From assembly GCA_024364805.1 (NCBI GenBank), contig CM044524.1, forward strand, positions 37,213,280 through 37,240,518: a DNA stretch of 27,239 nt, read 5' to 3'. The notes under the pieces were generated by a model. The model did not search any database. It was not told the origin of the DNA and was given only the letters and a program-made list of their open reading frames with translations. The stretch is from Euprymna scolopes (taxonomy: Eukaryota; Mollusca; Cephalopoda; Sepiida; Sepiolidae). Position numbers and translations under genes: made by a program. How positions within the stretch are numbered: position 1 is the stretch's first letter; each line of letters begins with the position of its first letter. Below, in pieces: positions 19,175 through 27,239 of the stretch.

Positions 19175-19650
19175 ACTTTTGCAAATGATCCCACATTATT
19201 GCAACACTCGCTTTCCATTGATTTTTCGGTGGCAACGATTATTGGGTTTCTGTGATAACGGTCATAGAAACAAGCGCCCAATGGTGACGTGTGCGTGTTA
19301 TATAAAGTTACCGACACTCGAACTTGAAAACCGACCGATAGAAAACGAAAAGGTGACATGTACAAATCAATACGCAGTCGATTTTGAGCAAATACAATGC
19401 CGGTATTTCATTCATTGGCGAGAAGATTCTTTTTGTTGACGCGGAGTCGCTTAAACGTACGGTTATTTCACATGTCAGTGGGAAGAAAGAAATACGGATT
19501 TTCCACGGACTTCGAAACAGGAAAAGAAAAAGGATTGTCGTTTTTGCGTGTATCGAGGGCATTGCAAGCTGGAGGATTTTTTTTTTTTTGCATGAACATT
19601 TAACGGTATTCGGAAGTTCACAGGCAAACTTTTATTTCAACACTTCAGCT
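19175..19650. other. CpG-retaining unclassified segment with TATA box
   Basis: The LINE homology stops and a segment with many CpGs begins. It has a TATA-type TTATATAAAG at about 19298 and overlapping short frames on both strands without recognised domains. It could be the LTR or promoter of another element. Not classified. Confidence 0.3.
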
Positions 19651-19679
19651 TGACTGGTATTTTGTTATAAACAAGCCTT

Positions 19680-21372
19680 TTCACTGTGGGGGTTCTTCAT
19701 CCTCTGTCTTTCTATTCTTATTGACACTTTACGAATATTTCGTGTGGAAACAATTGAGGCTAATGCCTTTGTGTCAGGAAAGAGCGGCAGTAGGCTGTGC
19801 AGATTATATGATTTATAACAAGTTCATTGGCCTTAGCTTCACGTGGTGTTTCTTATACCTTTGTAGATTTAGTTATGTAGCAGAATCGATGTAGCTGATT
19901 AGTGTTTATAATGCATGTAGGTTGGTTTCCGCGTTCTAGGATTTCTCTTAAGATTTCAGCTATTTTCATCATTGTCGTCCGTTGTATAGTTTTAGTAGAT
20001 CCCTCGATTCCAATTTTTCCTTGCAATTTTCCATTTTTTTTCTCTGTTCCTTGTGCTTCTACAATATTGATGTTATATTAACATAATTCCTGTTCTATAT
20101 TCCTTTTAGTTCTTTGACAAACTTTTATTTGCTTAATTTTTATTCTGCTTCGCTCATCTTCTCTGTAATTGCTGGGGCGACGAAATCTACAATTTGGCGG
20201 TTTTATTTCTTCTTGTAACTTATGATGCCCGATCTTCTTGCTTAGATGGGTTTATCTGTTTCTACCTCCATGACCCAAAAGATTTTGTGATTTCCATTTT
20301 CCAGTAATATTTCGGGTTTGTGTTAGAACCATTTGTCTGCAAAAATCAGTCTGTTTCAATTCAAAGTTTATTGCTCCCCCCACAATTACGTCTTTTCTTG
20401 TATCTTTTTAAGCTAGTTTGTTGTATTTACTTATTACGTTATTTAGTTTAGTCCCTTCATCCACACAGTCTACATTTACTGTTTACTGTGTTTTATATAT
20501 TTTAGCTTTTAATGTAGTTTGTTCTAGTAGCGTTGTTTTATGCAGATGTCAGTAGCCATTCTGTCAAAGCATTCTTTTCTCAGTTATGTCCAGGTGTTTA
20601 GTGATTCTTTTCTCGTGTCACTGTATAACACATTCATGTAGCTGTTTCACTTCATGCTTTTCTTGTCTTATTTTCCCCCTAGTTTTGTTGTATCTTATAT
20701 TGCTTATATTGGCGATGACTTTTCCTGTGGTGGTCCGTGTTATTTTTGTTCTAGCTTAAGATTTTTTCCAGATCTTTTTGTGTCATCTACACACTCTCCT
20801 GTACTTACCTAGCTCTATTCGCACTTTGTTCCTTTTCAAGTAGAGTCAGTCAGAATCATCTTTCGAGTGTAATATGTTCTGAATTGTAATTAGTTTTTCA
20901 CGTACTCTGGTCGAGAGTCGTAAGTTCTTGTTTGTCCAATCTATGCATGGTGACAATGTCTAGGTTTCAATTCATTTAATTAGATTTCTACTATATTTTT
21001 GTTTCTATGAGTTTCGTTTGCCTTCATTCTTAATCTTGTTTTTCATTTGTACAGATTTCGTAGTGTCTGCTTTCTAGAATTTCCCACTATTATTAGGTAT
21101 CATGTTTTTCTAGTATCTTCATATCTTCTTAGTTCCGCAGATTTATTCTTTATGAAGTATCTTGTTTTCCTCTTTTCATTTCTAACAGAGTACGCTTTTT
21201 TAAAATTCTGAATTCGATTTAAATGCTCCAACTTTTGAAGTTCCCTTTTGCTTTTGTTGCAAATGCTTTTACATCGTCCATATACATTAAGTAGTTTAGT
21301 CTTTTGTCTCTGTCGTTAAAATTGTATCTGACATCAGATTTTCGTTTGTAATTTAGTTGCATGATAACTAAT
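19680..21372 (-). pseudogene. RLE-type LINE copy 2, catalytic RT to C-terminus
   Basis: The plus strand is T-rich because the A-rich coding strand is the minus. YMDD lies at 21273-21284 in NYLMYMDDVKAFA, the RT catalytic motif. Further 3' are decayed pieces in family order: a thumb-like block, a C-x2-C…zinc-knuckle-like region (around 20400-20450), a KWY-HNP-like and RR-D-like endonuclease region (around 20200-20350), and a C-terminal end. It is the same kind of element as 11215-14740, on the same strand, but much more decayed, with many stops and frameshifts. The solo LTR at 21373 separates it from its N-terminal part. Confidence 0.65.
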
Positions 21373-21646
21373 TGTTGTGGTTGCAAGGTTGAACAATAAT
21401 TAGTAAGGAAATACAATGAAGACGCAAACAACAAGATAACGCAATAATAAGTGTATTAAAGAAAAGGTATATTTACAATATGTACAAATGACGGTGTCGA
21501 GTCAGAGAGTCTTGGTGGAAGGACATGTACGCTCTTCGGCGTCACTTCCGGTGGCATTTGAGTAAGACACACCAAGGCCAACCTAGGCTTGCCATTTATA
21601 GTGTTATGTTATTCGCATATGCAAATAAGTGGTTGCCACCACAACA
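21373..21646 (-). mobile_element. Solo LTR (fossil) with 5-bp target duplication
   Basis: This 274 bp segment is bounded by TGTTGTGG and CCACAACA, a perfect 8-bp inverted pair. It is flanked on each side by CTAAT (21368-21372 and 21647-21651), a perfect 5-bp target duplication. The minus strand is the probable sense strand, with an ATTTGCAT octamer and a TATAAAT box in its first third. There are no internal genes, so it is a solo LTR. It sits inside the RLE-LINE and is therefore younger than it. The intact duplication suggests it is one of the younger insertions here. Confidence 0.85.
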
Positions 21647-21651
21647 CTAAT

Positions 21652-21930
21652 AAATATCAGTGATGATGATAAATATTAGTGGTGATTGGGAGTCATCTTG
21701 AAAGATGCTTTTCTGTATTCTTACCTAAGTCAGATGTTGTCTTCTAGCTGTCAGTTCGAGCCTCCATGTTCATTTTGTCTTTCTTTAAAATCTTATCAGA
21801 TACTTTGCACATTCTGAAACTTTCAATTATCCACTCTTGAAGGATTCTTTCGTAGGTATTCCTTGTAGTCAATCTGTGGCATGTGTATGCGCCTTTTCCC
21901 TGCTCTTTACGTTTTTAAATATTTTTTTAT
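21652..21930 (-). pseudogene. RLE-type LINE copy 2, RT segment before the LTR
   Basis: The minus-strand frame reads …RNTYERILQEWIIESFRMCK and VSDKIL. This matches the RT segment 'AYDxVPHSWIxExLRMYKxxDKIL' that precedes the YMDD block in this LINE type. It is the upstream continuation of 19680-21372 across the solo LTR. Sequence further 5' is lost where SINE-like repeat S begins at 21946. Confidence 0.65.
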
Positions 21931-21945
21931 CTGTATATAACCAAC

Positions 21946-22236
21946 CAGCAGTATTCATCAGGCTGGTTCTGGATATGACCTAAAACTATATCCGATGGTG
22001 AGGCCCCACCTTGCGGGCCTTGGGGAGTATGGAGCCACCCTTTAATTGCCATTGCTCCCAGGTTCACTCTGACTCGGAGTGGTAGTACCTGTTAGGGTCC
22101 CAACTATGGGTTAAATAGAATCCGACTTAAAAAAAAATATACCCCATTAAAAAGCGTTCCTACAAAATAACTATGTTCAGCATTAAATAACCTGAAAAGG
22201 TTTGATATGCCGTAAAACAAAAACAACCAACCAACC
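21946..22236 (-). repeat. SINE-like repeat S, copy 2
   Basis: This is the reverse complement of the unit at 12502-12776, with shared 'ccgatggtgaggcc', 'taattgccattgctccc', 'gtagtacctgtt', 'ggtcccaactat' and 'aacctgaaaagg'. It extends about 25 bp further at its 3' end (the 'ccagcagtattcatc' side) than copy 1. Confidence 0.85.
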
Positions 22237-22428
22237 TTGAGCAGGTTTCTTTCGAATAAGGAAGTGTCTTGGAAATATCAAATTAACAAGTGACCCACAG
22301 ACATGTAACATTATATTTTTGCAATTCGTGTCAACGTCCTCCTACATAAAGCGCGTAGTATTCCCAAATGGTCACTTATCTAGTACTTTTGCTTAACTTC
22401 GGTAATCTTACAATAATAGTGATTTTAG

Positions 22429-23110
22429 CTAGACGAATGTTTTTTTCCTGAAAGTCAGGACAGAGGGGACCATAGACCGAGGCTCGGACGAGCACTTGCC
22501 ATGAAAATAACGGTAACACAGAGACAGGCTTGCAACCTCTCTGATGTGAGAAAGAGATTGCAGGGAAGAGAAAAGGGCATCCCTCACTAGGCTACGAAGT
22601 CTATTTTGAACTTTATTAAGGCAGGATAAGCTCTTCTGACAGTTGCTGACCAGTTGTGGCAGGGCAGCGGTACTCCATCCTTGGACGTACTCAGATAGTA
22701 TTGCATCAGCAGTGAGACATCTATTGGAGCGGTATAACGACCCCACGATTTTCCCAGCAGCCTTGGCAACGGATTTGATGTACCTGTACCATATCAGATC
22801 AGGAGTATAGGTCAGACCTAAAAGTTTGTCAAAACGTTGAGCCTCCATATATCACGAATCATTCATTTCGATTGATGCCGGACGGGGGTCAGAGCGTTGA
22901 TGATGGAAAGATATAAGCTTGGTCTTAGATGTATTAAAATTAACCAGCCACCTCTTTTCCCATTGCACCACGTGATCAAGATCAGAGGAGAGAGAATAAG
23001 AGAGAACTTCATATTTCGTTTTAACAAGTTTAATATGCAACGTGATTCCACATTCGTCTTCGTGAACCCATAGATAATGCGTAAGGTATGCGAGTTCGCG
23101 CCTAGCATTT
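22429..23110 (-). pseudogene. CR1/Jockey-like LINE fragment, copy 3
   Basis: Two minus-strand frames cover it. The upstream one (to about 23110) reads SSDLDHVVQWEKRWLVNFNT, then SKTKLISFHHQRSDPRPASI, the RT end. The downstream one is open for 139 codons (22429-22848): LLGLTYTPDLIWYRYIKSVA, AGKIVGSLYRSNRCL, VQGWSTAALPQLV, LNKVQNRLRSLV, then LSLCYRYFHGKCSSE. The family's usual 'MEYCCHIWAGA' is altered here to VQGWSTAALP. A frameshift lies near 22850. A T run (23117-23144) bounds the fragment on the 5' side and is probably an unrelated poly(A) trace. Confidence 0.85.
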
Positions 23111-23112
23111 GA

Positions 23113-23146
<34 letters not shown>

Positions 23147-23432
23147 AAAATATTGCTTTTGGTTTTGCTTGTGACTGATAACACCAAAGTCCCGTCTTTA
23201 TTTATTTTTTTTTTTGTATTTTTCCAACCGCGCTTGTTATAAATTATTAGAGAGTTGATGAATAAATTTTACATAAGAATAATGAGAGAAATAAATATAT
23301 ACCTGATGTGCTCAATCAATTATAAATTACGGCTAATATAGAAGAATTATAGCAAGTTTTTTCAAACGTAACACAATACTTAAACAAGTTAAAAAACGAT
23401 ATATTTTGGGTGTATGTTGAATTATACAAGTA

Positions 23433-24351
23433 CGATGTGCCTTCATTTAGTTCCAATACTTTTTGTATAGAAACTTTTATTGATAGTACAAACATGAAAC
23501 TCTAGTCCTCTTCGAAGTAATTTTCTCTGCTCGCAATACACTTGCGGCGTTCGAAAAAAATCTGGAACGCCCCAAGTCCTTTTGTGTGAGTGTTTAAATG
23601 ATTCTCCCCACAACCTCTTTCATCTCCTTAATTGTATTATAACAAGAACCCATAAGGTTTACCTTGAGCTTAGGGAATAACCAAAAGTCACAGTGAACAA
23701 ATACTGATTTATATGGAGGACGAGGAACTGTCTTGATGGCGATCTTCGTCAAATAGTCTGTGACTTGGATGGAGTTGTGGACTGGTATATTCGCGCAAAT
23801 CTTCTGTATCTTCAGTTCTTCGTGAATAATTGTGTGTAAAGTTCCCACACATCTAACTGTGCACTTATTGTCTCTATTAACAGGCATCTGTCCTTATTAA
23901 TGGAATTCTTTATTTGGCCAATCAACTCCGATGTTCTGACTTCCTTACTCCTCCCATACTTTATCATCTCTCACAGATATTCTGGCTTCCTTGAGTCTCC
24001 CATGCACTTCAAAAACTCATGCTCAATCCATGCAAGATGGTCCAACATTCGTTTGGACCGTTACAAACGTTATTTGTGGTATGTCTTCTAAGTTTAAAAT
24101 AGATTTTTATTGCATATCTAAAGTGTCCTCACGTCCAGATTGCATTTGTAAAATTTATTAGCTGTGACGATCAGGCTTTAGTAGGGTGTATTCCACGTCT
24201 TGCTGTGGGCGTTAATTTAAGCCTGAAATCATAAAGATTTGTCAGTCATCTCATAAAAAATGTAGCAACAGCATACTTTATTTTCAAAAGTCTACGATAA
24301 TTTTAACTGCTTGTATAAAAAAAAGTATTTAAAGCTATAAAAGTCACCTGG
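23433..24351 (-). mobile_element. Mariner-family B, copy 2 (~0.9 kb deletion derivative)
   Basis: This is an element of about 919 bp with inverted ends: CGATGTGCCTTC at the left after TA (23431-23432), and the complement of CCAGGTGACTTT at the right before TA (24352-24353). It is the inverted counterpart of 5626-6518 and aligns over the non-coding 5' region, the helix-turn-helix region and the C-terminal region. Confidence 0.88.
23594..24030 (-). pseudogene. Mariner transposase remnant, family B
   Basis: The minus-strand 97-codon frame (23594-23887) contains CTVRCVGTLHTIIHEELKIQ, the end of the second helix-turn-helix. It then jumps to VHNSIQVTDYLTKIAIKTVP and RPPYKSVFVHCDFWLFPKLK, ending TIKEMKEVVGRII. 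The catalytic third D survives in CDFWLF, but the first two D blocks are missing, with the join at the same place as in the 5.9 kb copy. Upstream, out of frame, the first helix-turn-helix is recognisable by comparison with that copy (about 23890-24030). Confidence 0.85.
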
Positions 24352-24653
24352 TATATAGGAAAAATTCCAAAGAGAAATAAACGTAAATTCACATTTAGTA
24401 TACACATAATATTATTAGTTGTGGAACAGTTGGGGTTCGTTTTAGGAATTATTAACAGTGATCGCTCACTGGTAGAAACAGGTGAAATTTTAGGGAGTCT
24501 TTTAGACACCAATATTCGTAGACTTTTAGTACTCTACACTTCTTCCGCTATCCATTCTATTTTATTTTCCGTTCTTGCACCAGCCGTTCTCCATTGCGTG
24601 TACTCTGGTTAATGCTTTCTCTTTTTGCAACGACTAGAAGGGGGCACGACCTG

Positions 24654-24759
<106 letters not shown>

Positions 24760-25121
24760 AATATCTTGAAAGATATAAAAGAATATAAATAAGGTTTGGA
24801 TGGACTACAAAAATAAGACTTATTTCTTAATCATGAATTATTGAATGTAAAAGATATCCGAGCTGGTAAGTAATATTTAAATAAATCAAACGTTATTGAC
24901 GATCGAGACCCTCTATGACATTTCAGGTACATTAAAGGCGCTTAATGTTAAGCAATTCAGCTCAACAACTTTGGATTCTATTAATTTTTATTGTTTATGT
25001 AGTAGTTGTAATAATAGCAATAGTATTAATCGTAAATAAATAAAACGAATATTGTTAGGTATTGGTAGGCAACGCTGACGGTGTGTAAGTCGAGGATCAT
25101 TATAATCCTTATTAAATATAA
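24760..25121. other. AT-rich stretch, no gene recognised
   Basis: Nothing nameable is visible before the LTR-like repeat. Confidence 0.4.
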
Positions 25122-25680
25122 TGTCAGAAAGAATGTTTTAGCGAAATAAATATTTACAGATAAAATTATTTATGCCAAAATGTTTTAATAGAAAAGAATG
25201 TTAGAACACAAACAATAATTTAAAAATAGGTCTGACCTCTAGAGTCTGGCGTAGCATGACGTAAGTGTCAGTTAAGATAACGTGAAATTTAGGGGAGAGT
25301 TTAAAAGACACGTATCATTTTTAGTCAAGAGTCAGGTGTCAGAGAGAGCGGACGGAGTCGGTAGCCAGAGGGAAATAGAAACGTGTTCAGATCGTGATGG
25401 CCCCTAGTAGAAGGGACCAGAAACGGCGATAATCTAGAACAAGCGGTGCAGCTTTTTAAAGGGTGCAGCCATCCGGAATGAACCTGCGGTAAATACCATC
25501 AAAACTTTAAGCTTTATGAACTTTCATTTGCAGCTTTTTCGAGGATCTATCGAATCTAGACTAAAGATGTACAAGGTATGTTTTTCCATTGGCCGATGTA
25601 AAAGCCCAGAAACTGTTATTTCTCCCTTTCTGTTGTAAATATTACATGTCCGTTGTTTAACTGTTTCTGTTAATATATCA
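25122..25680 (+). mobile_element. LTR-like direct repeat, left copy (fossil)
   Basis: It starts TGTCAGAAAG and ends near TATATCA. It is homologous along its length to 26098-26596 in the same orientation, with 'aataaatatttacagataaa', 'atgttagaacacaaacaata', 'gatcgtgat' and 'aggtatgtttttcc' shared. TG…CA ends, a CRE-like TGACGT and a TTTAAAAG box fit an LTR. The two copies differ at many sites and by indels, so the pair is old. No coding is seen. Confidence 0.6.
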
Positions 25681-26097
25681 ACACACGTATATATACACAT
25701 CATCTATGATGAGGAAGAGAAAGAGATCTGAAAAAAATAGGAGGCTTGAAGGCTGATAGATGTCTATCGACAACATTTTGTGTCCTGGTACTCGTGCCTC
25801 TTCCACTACTAAGGCTTAAAACAAACTCAAGCAACAATGAAAACAATGTTGCTTTGAATTCTCATTCAACCTCGCTTCAAGGAAAAGCCATCATCATCTG
25901 GGAGTAAGGGGCAGTGGCAAAAAAGCAGATTGACAAACTGGTTGCGATAAATTCAAATCCAGTATATTCTACAGAAATACTTTCACTTGGGGATGTTGGC
26001 AATCTTCACGTGGTCTCTCTGTTAGATATTGGTCAGGCAATACGAAAGATGTGCTAGTCAACGGTCATTATGATAGTTAAATTGATTAAAAACAGAA
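25681..26097 (+). mobile_element. Short interior between the LTR-like repeats
   Basis: This is about 417 bp without a recognisable retroelement protein, tRNA-type primer site or clear polypurine tract. Either most of the interior is lost or the pair is a small non-coding (TRIM-like) element. Confidence 0.4.
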
Positions 26098-26596
26098 TGT
26101 CAGAAAGAATTTTATCATAGCCAAATAAATATTTACAGATAAAATTATTTATGTTTAAATGTTTTAATAGAAAAGAATGTTAGAACACAAACAATAATCT
26201 TAAAATAGGTTGACCTTTCCAGTAAGACATAGCATTACGTATAGGTCACTTAAAGTGACGTGCACTTTAGGAGAGAGGGGGAGATCTTAAAAGACAACTA
26301 TCATTTTTGGTAGTCAAAAGTCGGAGGTCAGAGCGCAGATCGTGATTGCTCCCAGTATAGGGAATCCGAAGTGGTGATAGTCAAGGACAACGGTCGCAGC
26401 TTTCCAATGGGGGAAACATTCGGTAAATAAAGTTGCTGTAAATACCAGAAATACGTCGAGTTGTATGAATCTTCATTTGAAGCTTTCCGAGAACCAGGTA
26501 TGTTTTTCCGCGTGTGAAACCCCAGAGACTCTTATTTGGTTCTTACTGTTGTAAATGATTCATGCTCGTTGTCAAACTGTATCTGTTAATATAGCA
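26098..26596 (+). mobile_element. LTR-like direct repeat, right copy (fossil)
   Basis: It starts TGTCAGAAAG and ends near TATAGCA. It is about 60 bp shorter than the left copy owing to indels. The outer flanks of the pair (TATAA on the left, AACTG on the right) do not match, so no target duplication is preserved. A plain segmental duplication remains possible. Confidence 0.6.
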
Positions 26597-26737
26597 AAAC
26601 TGTTATAAGTGTTTTACACGAATCTAATCAACGAACTCTAGTTAGACGATCACAACGCTAGGCAGTAGTAGATGATGCACGATTTTAGACCTATATTTAT
26701 ATCTATACATAGTGAATAATTATATTTTAAAAATAAT

Positions 26738-26742
<5 letters not shown>

Positions 26743-26832
<90 letters not shown>
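26743..26832. repeat. (AT)n microsatellite
   Basis: A ~90 bp AT tract that resumes at 27223 after the MITE. Confidence 0.97.
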
Positions 26833-26835
<3 letters not shown>

Positions 26836-27222
26836 GGATGGGACGATTTAAATATTTTTTCCAATTTCAATACAATTATCGATTCTGTACTAAATACCCG
26901 ATTCCGATACAATTACCAATTCCGATCCCTATAAATCTCTAAATACTCAACTATAAAATTGTTATTTTGTGCCGATTACTGTAAAACACATCTTAAATGT
27001 GCCTATATTTTCTCAAACGTAAAAACAAGAATCAATAAATGTTCATCATTTTATTATTACTACAAGTAATGAAAGATGTTTCTTAAACCAGAATCAAATA
27101 AAAAAGATAATTAAAGGAATCGGTTTTGGCATCGGAAAATAGGCTCAAATTTTTCCGATTCCGATACCCCAAAATGTTCCGAATTTTCCGATTCCCGATT
27201 CCGATTAACCGTCCCAATACTA
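26833..27222. mobile_element. hAT-like MITE inserted in (AT)n
   Basis: This is a 390 bp non-coding element. It begins TAGGGATGGGACG and ends with the complement of TAGTATTGGGACGG, giving inverted ends of about 13 bp. Repeated CCGATTCC/CGATACC motifs lie inside both ends. TAGGG-type ends with subterminal repeats fit hAT superfamily MITEs. The flanks ATATATAT on both sides fit the 8-bp duplication, though inside an AT tract this is not informative. Confidence 0.75.
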
Positions 27223-27239
27223 ATATATATATATATATA
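27223..27239. repeat. (AT)n microsatellite, right part
   Basis: Continuation of the AT tract split by the MITE, cut by the window end. Confidence 0.9.

Noticed and set aside
22429-22848. A host gene encoded by the 139-codon minus-strand frame
   Set aside because: It matches the C-terminal region of a LINE ORF2 and is repeated at 18.7 kb and 10 kb.

Overview
The window looks like intergenic or intronic DNA from an AT-rich, repeat-dense animal genome. A mollusc, probably a cephalopod such as an octopus, is my best guess. The grounds are the mix of elements: mariner relics, RT-bearing LINEs with a restriction-like endonuclease region, a tRNA-derived SINE, long (AT)n, (GA)n and (ATT)n tracts, and TTAGGG repeats. 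The taxon is an inference. I found no convincing host protein-coding exon, tRNA or rRNA gene. Every open frame whose protein I recognise belongs to a transposable element.

Layout. 1-0.8 kb: two tandem copies of a diverged ~375 bp repeat. 1.83-2.21 kb: a candidate solo LTR with a CRE and two TCACGTGA sites. 2.4 kb: a strong hairpin. 3.86-4.76 kb (minus) and 8.03-8.94 kb (plus): two ~0.9 kb copies of one mariner family (family A). 5.63-6.52 kb (plus) and 23.43-24.35 kb (minus): two ~0.9 kb copies of a second mariner family (family B). 6.68-7.38 kb: a non-autonomous Helitron with an internal tandem repeat. 9.58-10.67 kb: two head-to-head fragments of a CR1/Jockey-like LINE, with further copies at 18.7-19.17 and 22.44-23.11 kb. 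11.2-14.74 kb: an RLE-type LINE on the minus strand, split by about 1.35 kb of DNA that holds a SINE-like repeat and an LTR-like segment. 16.44-16.74 kb: two copies of a tRNA-derived SINE in inverted orientation. 17.2-17.76 kb: a gag-like LTR-retrotransposon fossil. 19.68-21.93 kb: a second RLE-type LINE, interrupted by a solo LTR with a perfect 5-bp target duplication. 25.12-26.60 kb: two LTR-like direct repeats around a short interior. 26.83-27.22 kb: a hAT-like MITE sitting inside an (AT)n tract.

The most interesting pattern is in the mariners. Two unrelated families are each present as a pair of ~0.9 kb copies in opposite orientation. Within each family both copies share the same internal deletion of the transposase gene. 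Family A lost the DNA-binding domain and the first catalytic region. Family B kept the helix-turn-helix region and lost the catalytic core. This fits amplification of deletion derivatives by a transposase supplied in trans. The second pattern is nesting: both RLE-LINE copies carry or adjoin the same SINE-like repeat, and both contain LTR-type insertions, which gives a relative order of insertion.

All alignments were made by eye. Boundaries are firm where target duplications or terminal repeats could be matched (mariners, the 21.4 kb solo LTR, the hAT MITE) and approximate (tens of bases) elsewhere.
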